NCBI RefSeq assembly: GCF_028502605.1
Contig: NC_079235.1
Coordinates: forward strand, 1,364,001 to 1,428,000
Direction: 5' to 3'
DNA from: Trichoderma breve
Lineage: Eukaryota; Ascomycota; Sordariomycetes; Hypocreales; Hypocreaceae
Length of the DNA: 64,000 nucleotides
In this document: one piece after another, positions 42,959 to 54,611 of the stretch
How the letters are laid out: every line of letters begins with the position of its first letter
How positions within the stretch are numbered: position 1 is the first letter of the stretch
The notes under the pieces: generated by a model
What the model was told of the DNA's origin: nothing
Databases searched by the model: none
Seen by the model: only the letters and a program-made list of their open reading frames with translations
Translations under genes and position numbers: made by a program

Positions 42959-45900
42959 GATTTGAAAAAGTTGTCCCTGGGAGACATAGTCGTAATGCGA
43001 GAAAGTGCAACCATAATCTAGTCCGCCGTTTTGTCTTACAGGCCGTATTTGGAGATAGAGTTAAAGAATGTAATAAGCTTAATTAGGTCCTGGGAAAAGG
43101 AGATTAATCGATCTATTCCTTCTTGGCAGACCATTGGAAATTTACGGAAAAACAGAAAGAGAATATTGGGGCTATATAAGCTCATTGTTGCATCTAGCTG
43201 AAACCCGTCTCTTAGTGGCACTTGACGTGGCAGTCTGTGAGCGGCGGGTGTTGCTGTATGTTTTACCTATAGATCTGAGACAAGACACAACATCTCGACA
43301 AGCAGTTTCCGTGGTCGGGCATACATGTAGAAAGCACTACACTCAAGACAAATAAACCGACTTTGCGGTTCCATCAAAACACAACCTTAAGTCACCGCTT
43401 CTTGATGTTATACTGTCTTCATGGCTTGCCGCCCCGCCATTCGTCATTTTATCCAACTAAGATCTGGCAGCACGGATGTTGCAACAGAAGCTCATGAGAC
43501 AATACATACAATTACTGATATAGGAAATAGATGAGTAATTCGCAGTCTGTATAATTGGATGCTTTTTCAAGATCTAACTGACGAAAGAGGTGGAATCGGA
43601 ACCCGGCGTCGCCCCGTTTTTCCTCGCCTGCGGTAAGCTGATATCAGTGGGCCATGTATCGCATCATAATGAGCATAAAAGATCATCACATAAACGCTGA
43701 AAACGGTCGCAAGAATGTGATTCATTGAATGTGGCCAGACTCTATGAAACTGCTATGTGCGGAGATGGCTTTATTTTCTCTTGTCGAATGCCATAGGAGA
43801 CTTGACATCTACGGCGTACATCGGCACGGAGCGGTCCGGGTGGGGCTGGAAGCCACTGCAACTGGCTTGTCTCTGCTCTTGAGAATCACGGCACAAGCAG
43901 GAGATTGAAGTTATACTCGTAATGGCTGGAGACGGTAATTCAGCTGCAGCTTTGCCTATGAATATATACTTCACATAAGGACACAATGTTTTGCATCCAT
44001 CGATACATATCAAAAATCGCCAGCTGGTGGATGATTAGACTAGAGGTGCTGTATGACATCAGCGGGCTGTGTGACGGGCTGTGAACATCATTCCGTCGAG
44101 GCAAACGGTGTTGCCTAACATGCGTGCTTAATCCCGAATGAGACGTCGGTGACGCGGGTAGCATTGGTGGTTACACAATTGTTTGGGGTATGCATCTTGG
44201 CCATGAGGGCTGGTGTTGTCGCAAGATATGCCCATGATGCTGAGATAGTGTATGCAGGGGGCAGGACAGGTGAGTGATGGAGAGAATAGTACTCGTAGTG
44301 GTCATGAACCAAACAAGTATAGTATTTTACTTGGGTTCAAATGACCAGGAGCCTATCGCTATCAGAAACTAATCACCGGCTCTCTTGTTGAATTTTTTTC
44401 CCCGAGGTTTTCTGGGGGGTCACTCAAGGTACAGTAGCATCCTCGTATTGCTTGGGCACCCTCCATCCCAAGTGGTCACGGACCCTGTAATGGCGTGTTC
44501 CTGTTTCAACCAAGTTTCGACGCCATATTAATAGATTAAAGAGGGAGGGAGGCCTTCTGTCATTGGGGCCACGAGCCATTGGTCTGGTCCAATGCTCCCA
44601 CAGAGGTTCATCCCGTCATATTGTATAATAGCGAATATGGGGCTATGTGGCTCTTCTCTGAAGCCATGATGAGTGTGATCTTGGCGCTACAGGTACGCAT
44701 TTCTTGGCGCTATACGCACTGTCCTGCTTGCTGTAATGTGCCTGAATGTGTACAAGTGGCAGCGGTGCTGATCCTCATCAGCCGCCCCTTTCGAGCCCTT
44801 ACTTCCTCGTATATACGAAGTACCTGCTGCCTCGTACCCCATGGAAAGGCGTTGGTGATACAGTGCCAATTTAACACTGTTGGTACTCCCTCCAAAACTT
44901 CTGAGGCAGTCCAGATTCTTGCTCGGCGATCCGAGGTCTGAGAGCGAGGCTTCGTATTCAGTCAACGTGTTTCTTCTGTTCTTTTGCAGAGAAAGCGCGC
45001 TCCACAGGTTCTATTGCTGCAAACGGGGTTCCTGTCGTCGAAATGCCCTCGTCTGCTTTATAGCAAGGTGGCAGTAAGCGATATTTAATTTTAGTCGATC
45101 CGTGGATGTGCGATTACCGGCAGCGACGCCAGCCGGGGCTGCGGCGTGGGGTCACATTTGGCCGTCCATGGATTGAAGTTTTGCTGCTTCTTCAGGGTCT
45201 GTCTATACCAGTAGATACTGTACACATATTCCGCTAGCTTCAAGTGCCCGTAAGCTTTTTATAGAAGAAAATAGAGGAGCCCCATTCGTGGGCATTAGCA
45301 GGCGGTAAGTGGTGTGCAAATGCGAATGCATGTCAAAGACGCTACGCTCCATGCAACCAACGGCGAATCTTCACCCAGGTTTCACATTGATCGATTTTAT
45401 AGCGCCTCCAGCGTTCTCCAGCTCGGGCAGGCCCCGTTGTTTCCAGGCTTGGCAGCTGTCTCCAGCGCACAACCACCCCCAAGGCGTTCTGCTGCCAAAT
45501 GTAAGCCTCCTCTTTTGAGGCTTGATCGAAGCGCCATCTTCCCGCAACACGGCTGACTGGCGTCGACGGGTTCCTCTTGTGTCAGGGCCTATTTTTGATT
45601 CTCCTCTCCCAATCCTCGCGCCCTGCGATCGGCATTGCAAGAGAAGCTCCAGCGCCGTTGGCTAGTGGCTTCGCATTCGCATTAGCACAGCCAACAGAGC
45701 AGAACTTTGGAACCTCTTGCGACTCAGCCCAGCTTCGCGCAAACTCCACCTGTCGGGCTGTCCTGTCAGCCTTCCGGAGACAACGGAGGGGAATTCATTC
45801 GAGCAGCCTAGCCGTCTATTGCTGCTTGCATTTGATGCTCCTCTTCGCTCGCTCGGCCACGTTATCGCGATAAAGTTGACCCGTGAGGCTCGTCTCGTCT

Positions 45901-45990
45901 CGTCTCAGACAGCCCACCCCCTCCAAAAAAAGGCGTCAGCTGCTGCTGAGCTCCCGTGTCGCCGACGTTCCCCTCGACTCACCACCAACA
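42959..45990. other. Large intergenic region between P450 and Rho GEF
   Basis: About 3 kb between two divergent genes, the longest gap in the window. The left half (about 43000-44600) has short, broken open frames with nothing recognisable; the right 500 bases are C/T-rich and probably the long 5' leader of the Rho GEF. No terminal inverted repeats or transposase remnants were found by eye, but a heavily mutated relic cannot be excluded. Confidence 0.55.
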
Positions 45991-48900
45991 ATGTCCTTTC
46001 GAAACGACGGAAGCCGGTACGGGCAAGTCCCGCCAGTTCAATATCCAGTGGCAGGCCAGCAGCCAGCGGAGCAGCACGGCATGACCCGCCAGGCGAGCTT
46101 CAACTCTGGCGACGATGGCACCTACTATGAGGGCCACGGCCATAATCATTACAACCCTGCCATAACACACCGGCCCGCGCCCAGCGAGGATGATCTCTTC
46201 ATATCGAGCCCGACCAACTACCCGCCCGGCCGGTCACCGTCTGGCTCTGGCAGCGCCCTGTCTGGATACACTCACCAGTACCAACAAGAGCAGCCGCCGC
46301 CCACGCCCTCGCATGCTGCGTACAACCCCCAGGCGTTTACCCAGCCTTCCTCCAACTTCCATCGTTCTCAGTCGACCAATATACCGCTACATCAGCAGAC
46401 CATGTCGTCGCGATACTCTGCGTCTTCGTCGAGCTCGAATAACACTTATGCCAGCCCCTCGCCGAACAACTACGCCCCTCAGGCATACAACCCCGCCGCC
46501 TACGCTTCCGCGGCGCCACAGCGACATCCCACATATCACGGATACAACAACAGCCATGATCAGTCCTATGGCGCTGGAGGGCAGGCATCGCCGTCCTTCC
46601 CGCCTCAGTCTCCTGGCGTGCCATATCCTACGCATTCTCCAACAAGAGCGGCCTCATACCAACAGACTATGCCCACAAGTCCATCTTCATTCGCTACTCA
46701 GTCACAGTCCTCGGTATATGCCTCTCCGGGCTACGGTACTGGATACGGTTCCAACGGTGGCAGCCCGAGCCCCGCAGCATTCTCTTCAAACTCTCAGGCT
46801 CCATACCCCACGACCTCCCATATGCCGGCATACCCTACGAATGATGGCAGTGCCTACTTTAACAACAGGCCTGGTCGGTCAGACTCCCAAGGTTCCTCCT
46901 TGGCGTCGCCATATATGCAACCTCTTGGATCTCCCGGGATAACGAGACACCCAACAAATGCCCCTCTGCCGAATCGACCTATGGCTGACCTGCCCGAGGA
47001 AGCAACTCCATGGGATGCCAATGGCCGGCCACTCCCTCAACCTCATTACCGCGACGATGAACCCTATGACCAGGAGAGTATCATGCAAGAAATCGAAGCT
47101 GAACTAGGAAGGGGGGATGGCCGATCAGAACCTCGGCCACTCCCTTCGCCACTCCCTTCCAACGGCCAGATGACTCTTGCCCACCACCCATCAAGCAGGA
47201 CGGCGGCTCAACCCGTGTATGAGGATGGGAATGACTCTGATGACCTAGAGGGAGCTGCTGGCGTCCTGGCAATGCAGCAGGCTGAGCTAGAAGAGAGACG
47301 TTTCAGCGGAAGTACCTTTATATATAATGATGCGCCCACCATTGCACACCCCCCACAGTCCAACCCACTTCCCCCGCCACCTGAAGAGCAAGATAATAGC
47401 AGCGATAGTGACTTTGGGGGATTCATGGACCTTGGGGGCCTTAGTGGTGGTTACGCAGGCACACTTACGTATGGTAACGACATTGGGAACTACACAGGCT
47501 CTTCTTTCTCCCAAGAATCATCACGGCCTTTACCAACGCCGGGCCAAGCCCGACCTGCGCAAGTAGATTATGGAGACACAGGTGGCCTACAGGCGCCTCG
47601 TGCCAAGAGGCTCAGTTTCGACGAAGGCGACGAGAGAGTCTCCATTCATTCACATCTCAGTGGAACTGATTCCCCGTCAAAGGATGACTACGAAGACCTA
47701 TTCTATCACCCTGGCCTGTCGAGCCGACCGCTACCATCCCTCCCTCCGGCTCCGGGGTCTGACACCAGTTCCATGACGTCTGGGCAACTTACCAGTCGCA
47801 CCGGCTACCATTCCTATTCTCGGAGTTCAGACTCAAGAAGTCAGCAGCTTGATAATCCAGAGAACTTTTATTCCAACGCCAATAACTCCACTTATTCTCA
47901 TCAGCAGCCCGAGCGATCGGTTTCCCTGGCCGGATACAGTCACACCCCGCAGGTGCAAGCGCCCGCAAGATCAAGGACTGATGCGGCTGAAGAGCGCAGG
48001 AAGATGGCTAGACAACAGCAGTCGACACCAGGACTGCCAATTACTGAGTACGATGCTCCTCCAGCGGGAGGCTTTGACAGCATTACCCTGCCCAGTGGTG
48101 GTAGAAAGAAGAAGTTTATCCCATCGAAACTTACGCCGAGTGATTTCAAACGATGCCCGGAACCCTGGGCGCTTAGTGGCATTGAGGCTTGGGTCCGTGA
48201 GATGGCTGAAGGAGAGCTTGACCTGAGAGAGAAGCTTGTCGAGGAGGCGCTGACCATGTTGTTTACCTTCAAAGTTCCGACCATGAACGTCGCTGATGCT
48301 GAAGCTCTCAGCACCGCTGTACTGGCCCAGATGCTCCAGTATGGCGTCCTTTTGCCGGATGAAGAATGGATCAAATTTGGAACTGGTCACATTTCGGGAG
48401 TTTTCTTCCAGTTGGCTGGGTCTGGATGCTACGCGCCCAAGTTGCATGATATCGAGATCAGTGGCCGTTGCTATTCCAGCCATTGTATGCGGACTCTTAA
48501 AAAGGTGGACCTTGAAGGCTTGACTGAGAAACCAGCGGATGACTGGCACGTCTTTTATAAGCTGACCAAGGAAGACATTGAATCTCGCTCAAAGAAGGAG
48601 GTAGAACGCCAAAACATCTTGCACGAGATTGTCACCGGTGAGGAGTCGTATATCAAGCAGCTGAACATCTTCCGTATGCTGTACAGAGACGACTTGCGCA
48701 CTAGGCAACCGCCCATTCTTAACCCCGACAAGCGTGACAAGTTTCTCACAGCAGTCTTTGGAAAACTTGATACAGTATTACGCATCAACAAAGATCATCT
48801 TCTGGCGCAGCTCAAGTACCGTCAGCAGGAGCAAGGCCCCTGGATCGTCGGCTTCAGTGATATCTTCCGAGAGTGGATCCGAAAGGCCAAGACTGACTAC

Positions 48901-51197
48901 ATTGAGTATGCGACCCAGTACCCTCGTGCTGCGTACATGATACGCAGGGAGGCTGGCAAAAACCTCTTGTTCAAGAAGTTCTTGGAAGACAAACAGAAGG
49001 ATAAGGCGGGTCTGAAGCAAGATTGGACTCACTTCCTCATCACTCCGCTGCAGCGTCTCCAGCGTTATATCCTCCTACTCGAAACAGTGGAACGGAAAAT
49101 GGCGGGAGAGAGCGAAGAGATGACGATTCTCAAGAGAGCCATTGAAGAGATTCGTGTGGTCACTTTGGAATGTGATGCCAAGGTCGCCGAGACGAACAAG
49201 AGAGTAGAAATGACGGAGCTTGACAGGATGCTCATATTACGGCCAGGCTTCCAGGCTTTGCTGAACCTTGACCATCTCGGCAGGGTTCTTATAATACAGG
49301 GTGACCTGCAGCGGTTGAGCTCAAGTGGCATCAAATGGGTGGACACTCATGCCTTGTTGTTTGACCACTATCTCATTCTGGCCAAGGTGGTGGTCTCTAG
49401 AGATGGCAGAGGAGAGAAGAAGTATGATGTTTCCAGAGAAGTAAGTTTTACCATCCTTTCCTCCTTTTTTTTCCAACTTTGAAGACACAGGTGCTAATCG
49501 TAGTAGCCTATACCAATGCCTCTATTATTCCTGGAAAGCATGAACGACGATCCCGTCATCAAACAGAAGGGAATCACAGCTCCTCTAGCCAGGACAACAG
49601 CCGTCGGACCGGCTGCTGCATCCACAACTCAGCTCAGCTCCCGACCAGGCCTTGAGCACACTGCGACAAACTCTACAACTGGCTCAGCAACGACGCTCAC
49701 GCCAACACAGTCCAATGATGTTGAGGGCAATATTCTTTACCCCTTCAAGATTAAGCATCTAGGTCATGAAGTGTACACGCTGTATGCGTCATCCGCTCGG
49801 GATCGGGCAGACTGGTGCTCAAAGATTGTTGAGGCGAAAACGATACACGCCAAAGGATTGTTCTCTCAGAATGCGGAGCCTTTCAGGCTTCGTGTTCTTG
49901 CCGATGCTGCATTCCACTACGACATCAGCTCTCCTCATGCAAGATCTGCCGGCGTTCCGGTTGTTAAGGGCACACCGCTCGACCGGGCAATCGAAGAATT
50001 AGAAGGCGTTCTTGGTTCTGCACAGGGTGTTGCCCCCGTATGCCGTGCCCAAGTGAATTGCGCAACGGCCTTTTCAGCGTTTGGTAAGGCTGTCATTGCA
50101 ATAGGAACTGACTATGGCATCTACATCGCCGACCCTTCCAATCCGCGAGGATGGACTCGGGTAAGTTTATCTGAAATTTTGTTTGTTCTGTAGGATAAAT
50201 ATCTAACAAGGAGAAACAGACGGTCCAAATCGCTAGGGTCACGCAAATCGCCGTCTTGGAAGAGTTCAACGTGTGTGTTGTGATTGCAGACAAGTCCTTA
50301 ATCTCTTACCCGTTGGATGTAATCGCCCCGGTTTCGGAATACGCTCCGCCGGTCAATGATAACCCCAGACGAGCTCCCCAGAGACTGGCAAAGGATGTAA
50401 CATACTTTGCAACGGCAAGGATGAAGGACCGGACACTACTCTTCCACAAACGAAAGGAAGGCCTACACACAATGTTCAAGGTCCTCGAACCCATCCTTCA
50501 GAAGTCTACGGAAAAGAAGTCGCGATTCTTCGGTAGGGGTAAGGGTGCTTCCGGAAGTGCCGAGTCATTCCGTGACTTTGACGAGTTCTTCTTCCCTACG
50601 GAGTGTTTCTCCTTGAGTCTTTTCCAGACCTACGTTGCCGTGTCCACAGCCAAGGGTATTGAGATGTTGACGCTCGACAAGAAGCAACCCATCTCCATTC
50701 CGGATCTCAAAGCACCGGCAATTGCTAATATCGCCAATCGTATCCGAGAACAGCATCCTTTGGGCATGTTCCGGCTGAACGAGAACGAATTCATCCTAAC
50801 GTATGAAGATTGCGCCGTGTATGTCGATAAACACGGTGAGGTCAGCAGGACTCTCATCATGGAATACACAGGCAAGCAGAAGAAGGCCAAGGGCGCAACC
50901 ATGTACGGACAGTACCTCATTCTGTACAACGATGACTACGTCGAGGTTCGAAATGCCGACAACGGGCGGTTGCGGCAGATCATTGCTGGGCGGGACGTGC
51001 GACTGATTGACTTTGGCGTCCGTGGCCCGACTGGAGACAACGCGGCCCAGGCGTCGCAAGTGTATGGACACAATGGCGGGTTGTCGACGGCGGGTGACGT
51101 TTCTAAGGGAACCGTCAAGATCGCCATGTCGCACCCGGAGCTGTCTGGAAGACAGATTATTTTGGAGATGCTTCTTAATGACGGGCATGTCGAGTAA
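45991..51197 (+). CDS. Rho1 guanine-nucleotide exchange factor (Rom2 type)
   Basis: Activates Rho1 at the plasma membrane for cell-wall synthesis. Exons 45991-49440, 49507-50160 and 50220-51197 (phase 0 introns) give 1,693 aa. Order of parts: a Ser/Pro/Tyr/Gln-rich disordered N-terminus of about 680 residues; a DEP-like region (LTPSDFKRCPEPWALSGIEAWV); the catalytic DH domain (RQNILHEIVTGEESYIKQL ... TPLQRLQRYILLLETVER); a PH domain (LIIQGDLQRLS ... HALLFDHYLILAKV) interrupted by a Ser/Thr-rich insert; and a C-terminal citron-homology (CNH) domain (VNCATAFSAFGKAVIAIGTDYG ... FNVCVVIADKSLISYPLD). This is the Rom1/Rom2 architecture. The start at 45991 has the good context CAACAATGTC; an open frame upstream to 45883 adds residues of no clear family. 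Confidence 0.95.
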
Positions 51198-52178
51198 TGA
51201 GATAGACGAGCGGTTAATGGACATGCAGAGGGACGCTGTACGAATGGAGCATGTCGAAGCTGCTGTCTTTAGCCTATGAACCAGCATGGTTGGTTTCATG
51301 GTTGCATTATTTGCCTTGTTCTTCGGGTTTCTTTCGGTGTTGTCCCCCCTTGGCAGGATGCGGCTGACAGAGGGGGGTAAAGAGGGCTGCCCACCATCCG
51401 AAAGATGGGATGTTGGCCGGAACCTCTTCTTTTTTTAATACAAGTTTCTTCTTCGTCTTTTTTTACCCATTCCCCATGGGGGTCCTGAAACATTAAGATT
51501 CACGACCCCTGCCTTTTATTTCTCTCTTTTTTTCTTTTCTACTTTTGCGTGGCGCTGGTAGGAAGACGGTTTACGAAGGAGGAAGCAACCCTGTTGAGAG
51601 AAGGACGAGGCTTCTGGATGGCCATTTCCTTTTCCTCATTCTTTTTCTTTGATAAAAAAATGTGGGAGATCTGTCTAGGTAATAGTTTGCTAGGAGAGTT
51701 GTGCCTTATACCACTATACATCTTTGGAATATATGAGCAGTTTGTTATGACTTTTACATCTCGGGGATGATTTACGAGCTTCTCGCGGATTTGCTCATTG
51801 AATCACTGCTGGATAGAAAACGTGTAATTGCTTCTAGCGCCCTACGCAACTATCCAATCCAAAAAAAAAGTTGTTATGAACAAAGTAAATCCCGATGTTG
51901 CCAATCGGTGAGAACACAATGAAAATGAAAAAGCCCTCCTCTAGGCGATAAAGCACGTACAAGCAACCGTATAACATTGCCTCCGAAAATAGCGCAGGTA
52001 AACTGCTCTGCTCTCCCTTTGTTTTTGCTGTTTATTCTTTTGTTCGTCAGCCATCTCTTGCGTGATGGTGCCCGAAATTTGTTCTTCATGATATCGCGAA
52101 ATGATGTATTAGGTATACCATGTTTCCCCCTCCTCTCAGTTACGTATTTCTCAGGTCAAAGAATCCCTCCACCTTTAC
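51198..52178. other. Intergenic: convergent 3' ends
   Basis: About 980 bases with oligo-T and oligo-A tracts (51429-51475, 51524-51540, 51859-51869). No gene is recognised. Confidence 0.55.
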
Positions 52179-52960
52179 TTAAGCCTTGGCCTTGGCCTCG
52201 ACGGCAACCTCATCGCCATCCTTCTTGGACATGTTGTGCATGGTAATACGAGTGATTTGTGCGATTCCGACCAGTGCGAGGAAGAAGTTGACAGCAGCAA
52301 GCCTATAATCGTGTCAGTGATTCATTCCGCGACACATCCCCTCTTCGGAGAAGAGAGGAAACAGATATCGGAGATGAGGGAGAACTCACAGCATGTTCTT
52401 GGGGGTGATGACGAAGCACCATCGCGTCCAGATGAGACCGGTGCACATCAGGGAGAAGTTTTGCGCAAAGGACAGCTTCTCGGCGGGACGAGCCAGATCG
52501 GAGATGCCTGCCAGGACGAGAGCCCACTGTTTGAGTTGCTTCAAGTCAGCAAGAGTTGAAACTACATTTTCGCCCACGGACATAAGAGCTAGTTGGAGGT
52601 TTATATATAGCAACGTCCAACAACACATGCAGTGCATGTAAATGGAAAACGAATAAATCGTGTAGAGCAGAGCAACAACCGGATGAACAAGGGAAAAGTA
52701 AAGATTTCTTTCCTCACCTTCATGACGGGAGCCCAAAAGTGCACCGTCTTGATGCCGACCTCGCTCTCCCACGCCTTCTTGAACCAGCTGGCCGACTGCT
52801 GCTGCTCCCCCGACGCCGTGCTCTGCCACCGCTTGCCCTGCTGGCGGAACTGGTTGCGGAACATTTGCTGGGCCTGGCTGTTGAAGAAGGGCGAGGGGCC
52901 GGCGGCGCCCTGGCGGAAGAGCGGCCGGGCGGCGCGCAAGATGTTGCTCGTTGGGGCCAT
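52179..52960 (-). CDS. Mitochondrial pyruvate carrier subunit (MPC2/MPC3 type)
   Basis: An inner-membrane protein that imports pyruvate as a heterodimer with MPC1. Exons (minus): 52718-52960, 52390-52526 and 52179-52302, giving 167 aa. The N-terminus is a presequence-like stretch rich in Arg/Ala/Gln (MAPTSNILRAARPLFRQG, KRWQSTASG). The MPC core follows: KTVHFWAPVMK-WALVLAGISDL, RPAEKLSFAQNFSLMCTGLIWTRW and FVITPKNMLLAAVNFFLALVGIAQ, with short membrane segments. FWAP and NWALVLAG-like blocks and TGLIWTRWC are family hallmarks. It is divergent from the NDUFA2 gene 507 bases away. Confidence 0.95.
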
Positions 52961-53467
52961 GGCTCTGTTGATGTCGTCTCTCGAGTCAGCTTTCTTCTCC
53001 CTTGACACCTTTGGTATATATATTCCCTGTTTGTCGCGCAATTCCTTCTTCTTCGGAATTACCTCCTTCGGTGGGATGAGCAAAACTCACGTTAAATGTG
53101 TTGGCAGGACAAATGAACAAGGGAATCCTGGCGTGTGCCCTTTTTTTTTTTGGAGTTGCAGTTTCAGAGATAAAAGAGAGAGGGCGACTGTTTCCCAGCA
53201 GCTCCGAACAATGGCGACCGGGATTCACCCGGCCATAGCGACACCGGACTTTACTTTATGCACCCGAAATGCATTATGTCAGAATTGTGCATTATCAAAA
53301 GTTATGCAACAAAACGTGCACAAAGCACTGCTCCACCCAAATTAACGACGACCAACCAAAGCAGCAGTATCTCTCATCAACTATCTTGAACGCAGCCTTT
53401 CACGACATTCATTCGCCTTTTTCCCAAGCGAGCTTTCCGCCTCTCTCCCCAATTGACGTCCCCGAAA
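52961..53467. other. Bidirectional promoter of the MPC and NDUFA2 genes
   Basis: 507 bases between two divergent mitochondrial genes. It holds an oligo-T run (53141-53151) and CCAAT-like motifs (e.g. ACCAACC near 53350). No coding content is recognised. Confidence 0.6.
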
Positions 53468-54143
53468 ATGTCCGCCAAGTTCGCCTTCGCCAAATCCCTC
53501 AAGGAGGTGCGCTTCCTCTTCTGCCAGACCTCCGAGCAGAGCGCCGCCGTCCGGTACGGAAAACACTCCCAAAACTCCCTCCCAGCCAAACACAACCCAC
53601 TCCTTCATTCAGCGACAAAGGTGGCCCCAAGTGAAGTTCTTGGCCAGATTCTACAATCTAGCTGTTCAATTGCTGCTAGATAAAGCAGCAGGCCAGCTTC
53701 AGCCATTCACCAAGCTTCACAACCAAGAGCGCATTTCACACACGCACCCTCATGGTGGGGGGGAAGAGAGAGTTAGAGGAAGCATTATACAGAACATGCA
53801 AAGAGACTGACCGGAAGCTTTCACATCTAGATCTTTCCTCACAAAACAATACCCCGCCATCAAGCAGGCTAACCCAAACACCCCGATCCTCCTCCGCGAA
53901 GCCGCCGGCACCCTTCCCAAAGTCTACGCCAGATTCGGTACGTTTGCTGCAATACTTTTCCCTCTTCCAACGCCAGAAAGACAGTTCGATTTGGAAGCAC
54001 AGGGGAAGGACGAACGATAGCTAGGTCTCTTGCTAACGATGGACGTTACTCTAGATTTCGGCACTGAAAAGTCACAGTCTTTGGAAGGCCTGTCAGACAA
54101 GCAGATCGAGGATACCGTTTCAGGGCTGGTAACAAAGGCATAG
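53468..54143 (+). CDS. NADH:ubiquinone oxidoreductase subunit NDUFA2/B8
   Basis: An accessory subunit of respiratory complex I with a thioredoxin-like fold. Exons 53468-53553, 53831-53937 and 54055-54143 give 93 aa, the family length. The joined protein begins MSAKFAFAKSLKEVRFLFCQ and continues SFLTKQYPAIKQANPNTPILLREAAG, then ARFDFGTEKSQSLEGLSDKQIED. The LREA...P and ANP-TPIL blocks are typical of B8. The first intron (53554-53830) is long, 277 bases. Unlike human B8, only one Cys is present (FLFC), so no internal disulfide can form. Confidence 0.93.
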
Positions 54144-54611
54144 ATGTGAGGAATACTGTATATAAAAAAGGAGGAGGCTAGTCTGCATAGCTCTGAATGC
54201 GTTCGAGGAAGAGAGAAACAAAGATATCAAATGGCGTAACGGTATATGCGCTACGGTGTATGAGTCCAAATGCATAGATGAAAATTATACCAAATATCTC
54301 AATGCGGTTCACCAAGGAAGACGTGTTTATCAACGGTACATCTCACAATATGTGCAAACTGCTGTACAAGAGAACGCCACCAATGGAGTTGAACAGGGTC
54401 TTCGAACAAAGTTGCGAATAAAGCTGAAAATCGGAATTTCTATGCATCTAAAACTAAACAAGGCTTCCTGATGCCAATAAGACAACACAAACGACACATT
54501 CTAATATATGATTATATGCTAAGGCGCATGCAAGGAAAACCAGAAAATATAAACGCGGGCCCTATTATTAACAAAGAAAATAATCCTTTCGTATCCTCCA
54601 CACACATATCA
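54144..54611. other. Intergenic: convergent 3' ends
   Basis: An A-rich stretch of 468 bases between two converging genes. No gene or RNA is recognised. Confidence 0.55.

Noticed and set aside
43000..45000. Possible transposon relic in the gene-poor stretch
   Set aside because: No terminal repeats, target-site duplication or recognisable transposase pieces were seen by eye.
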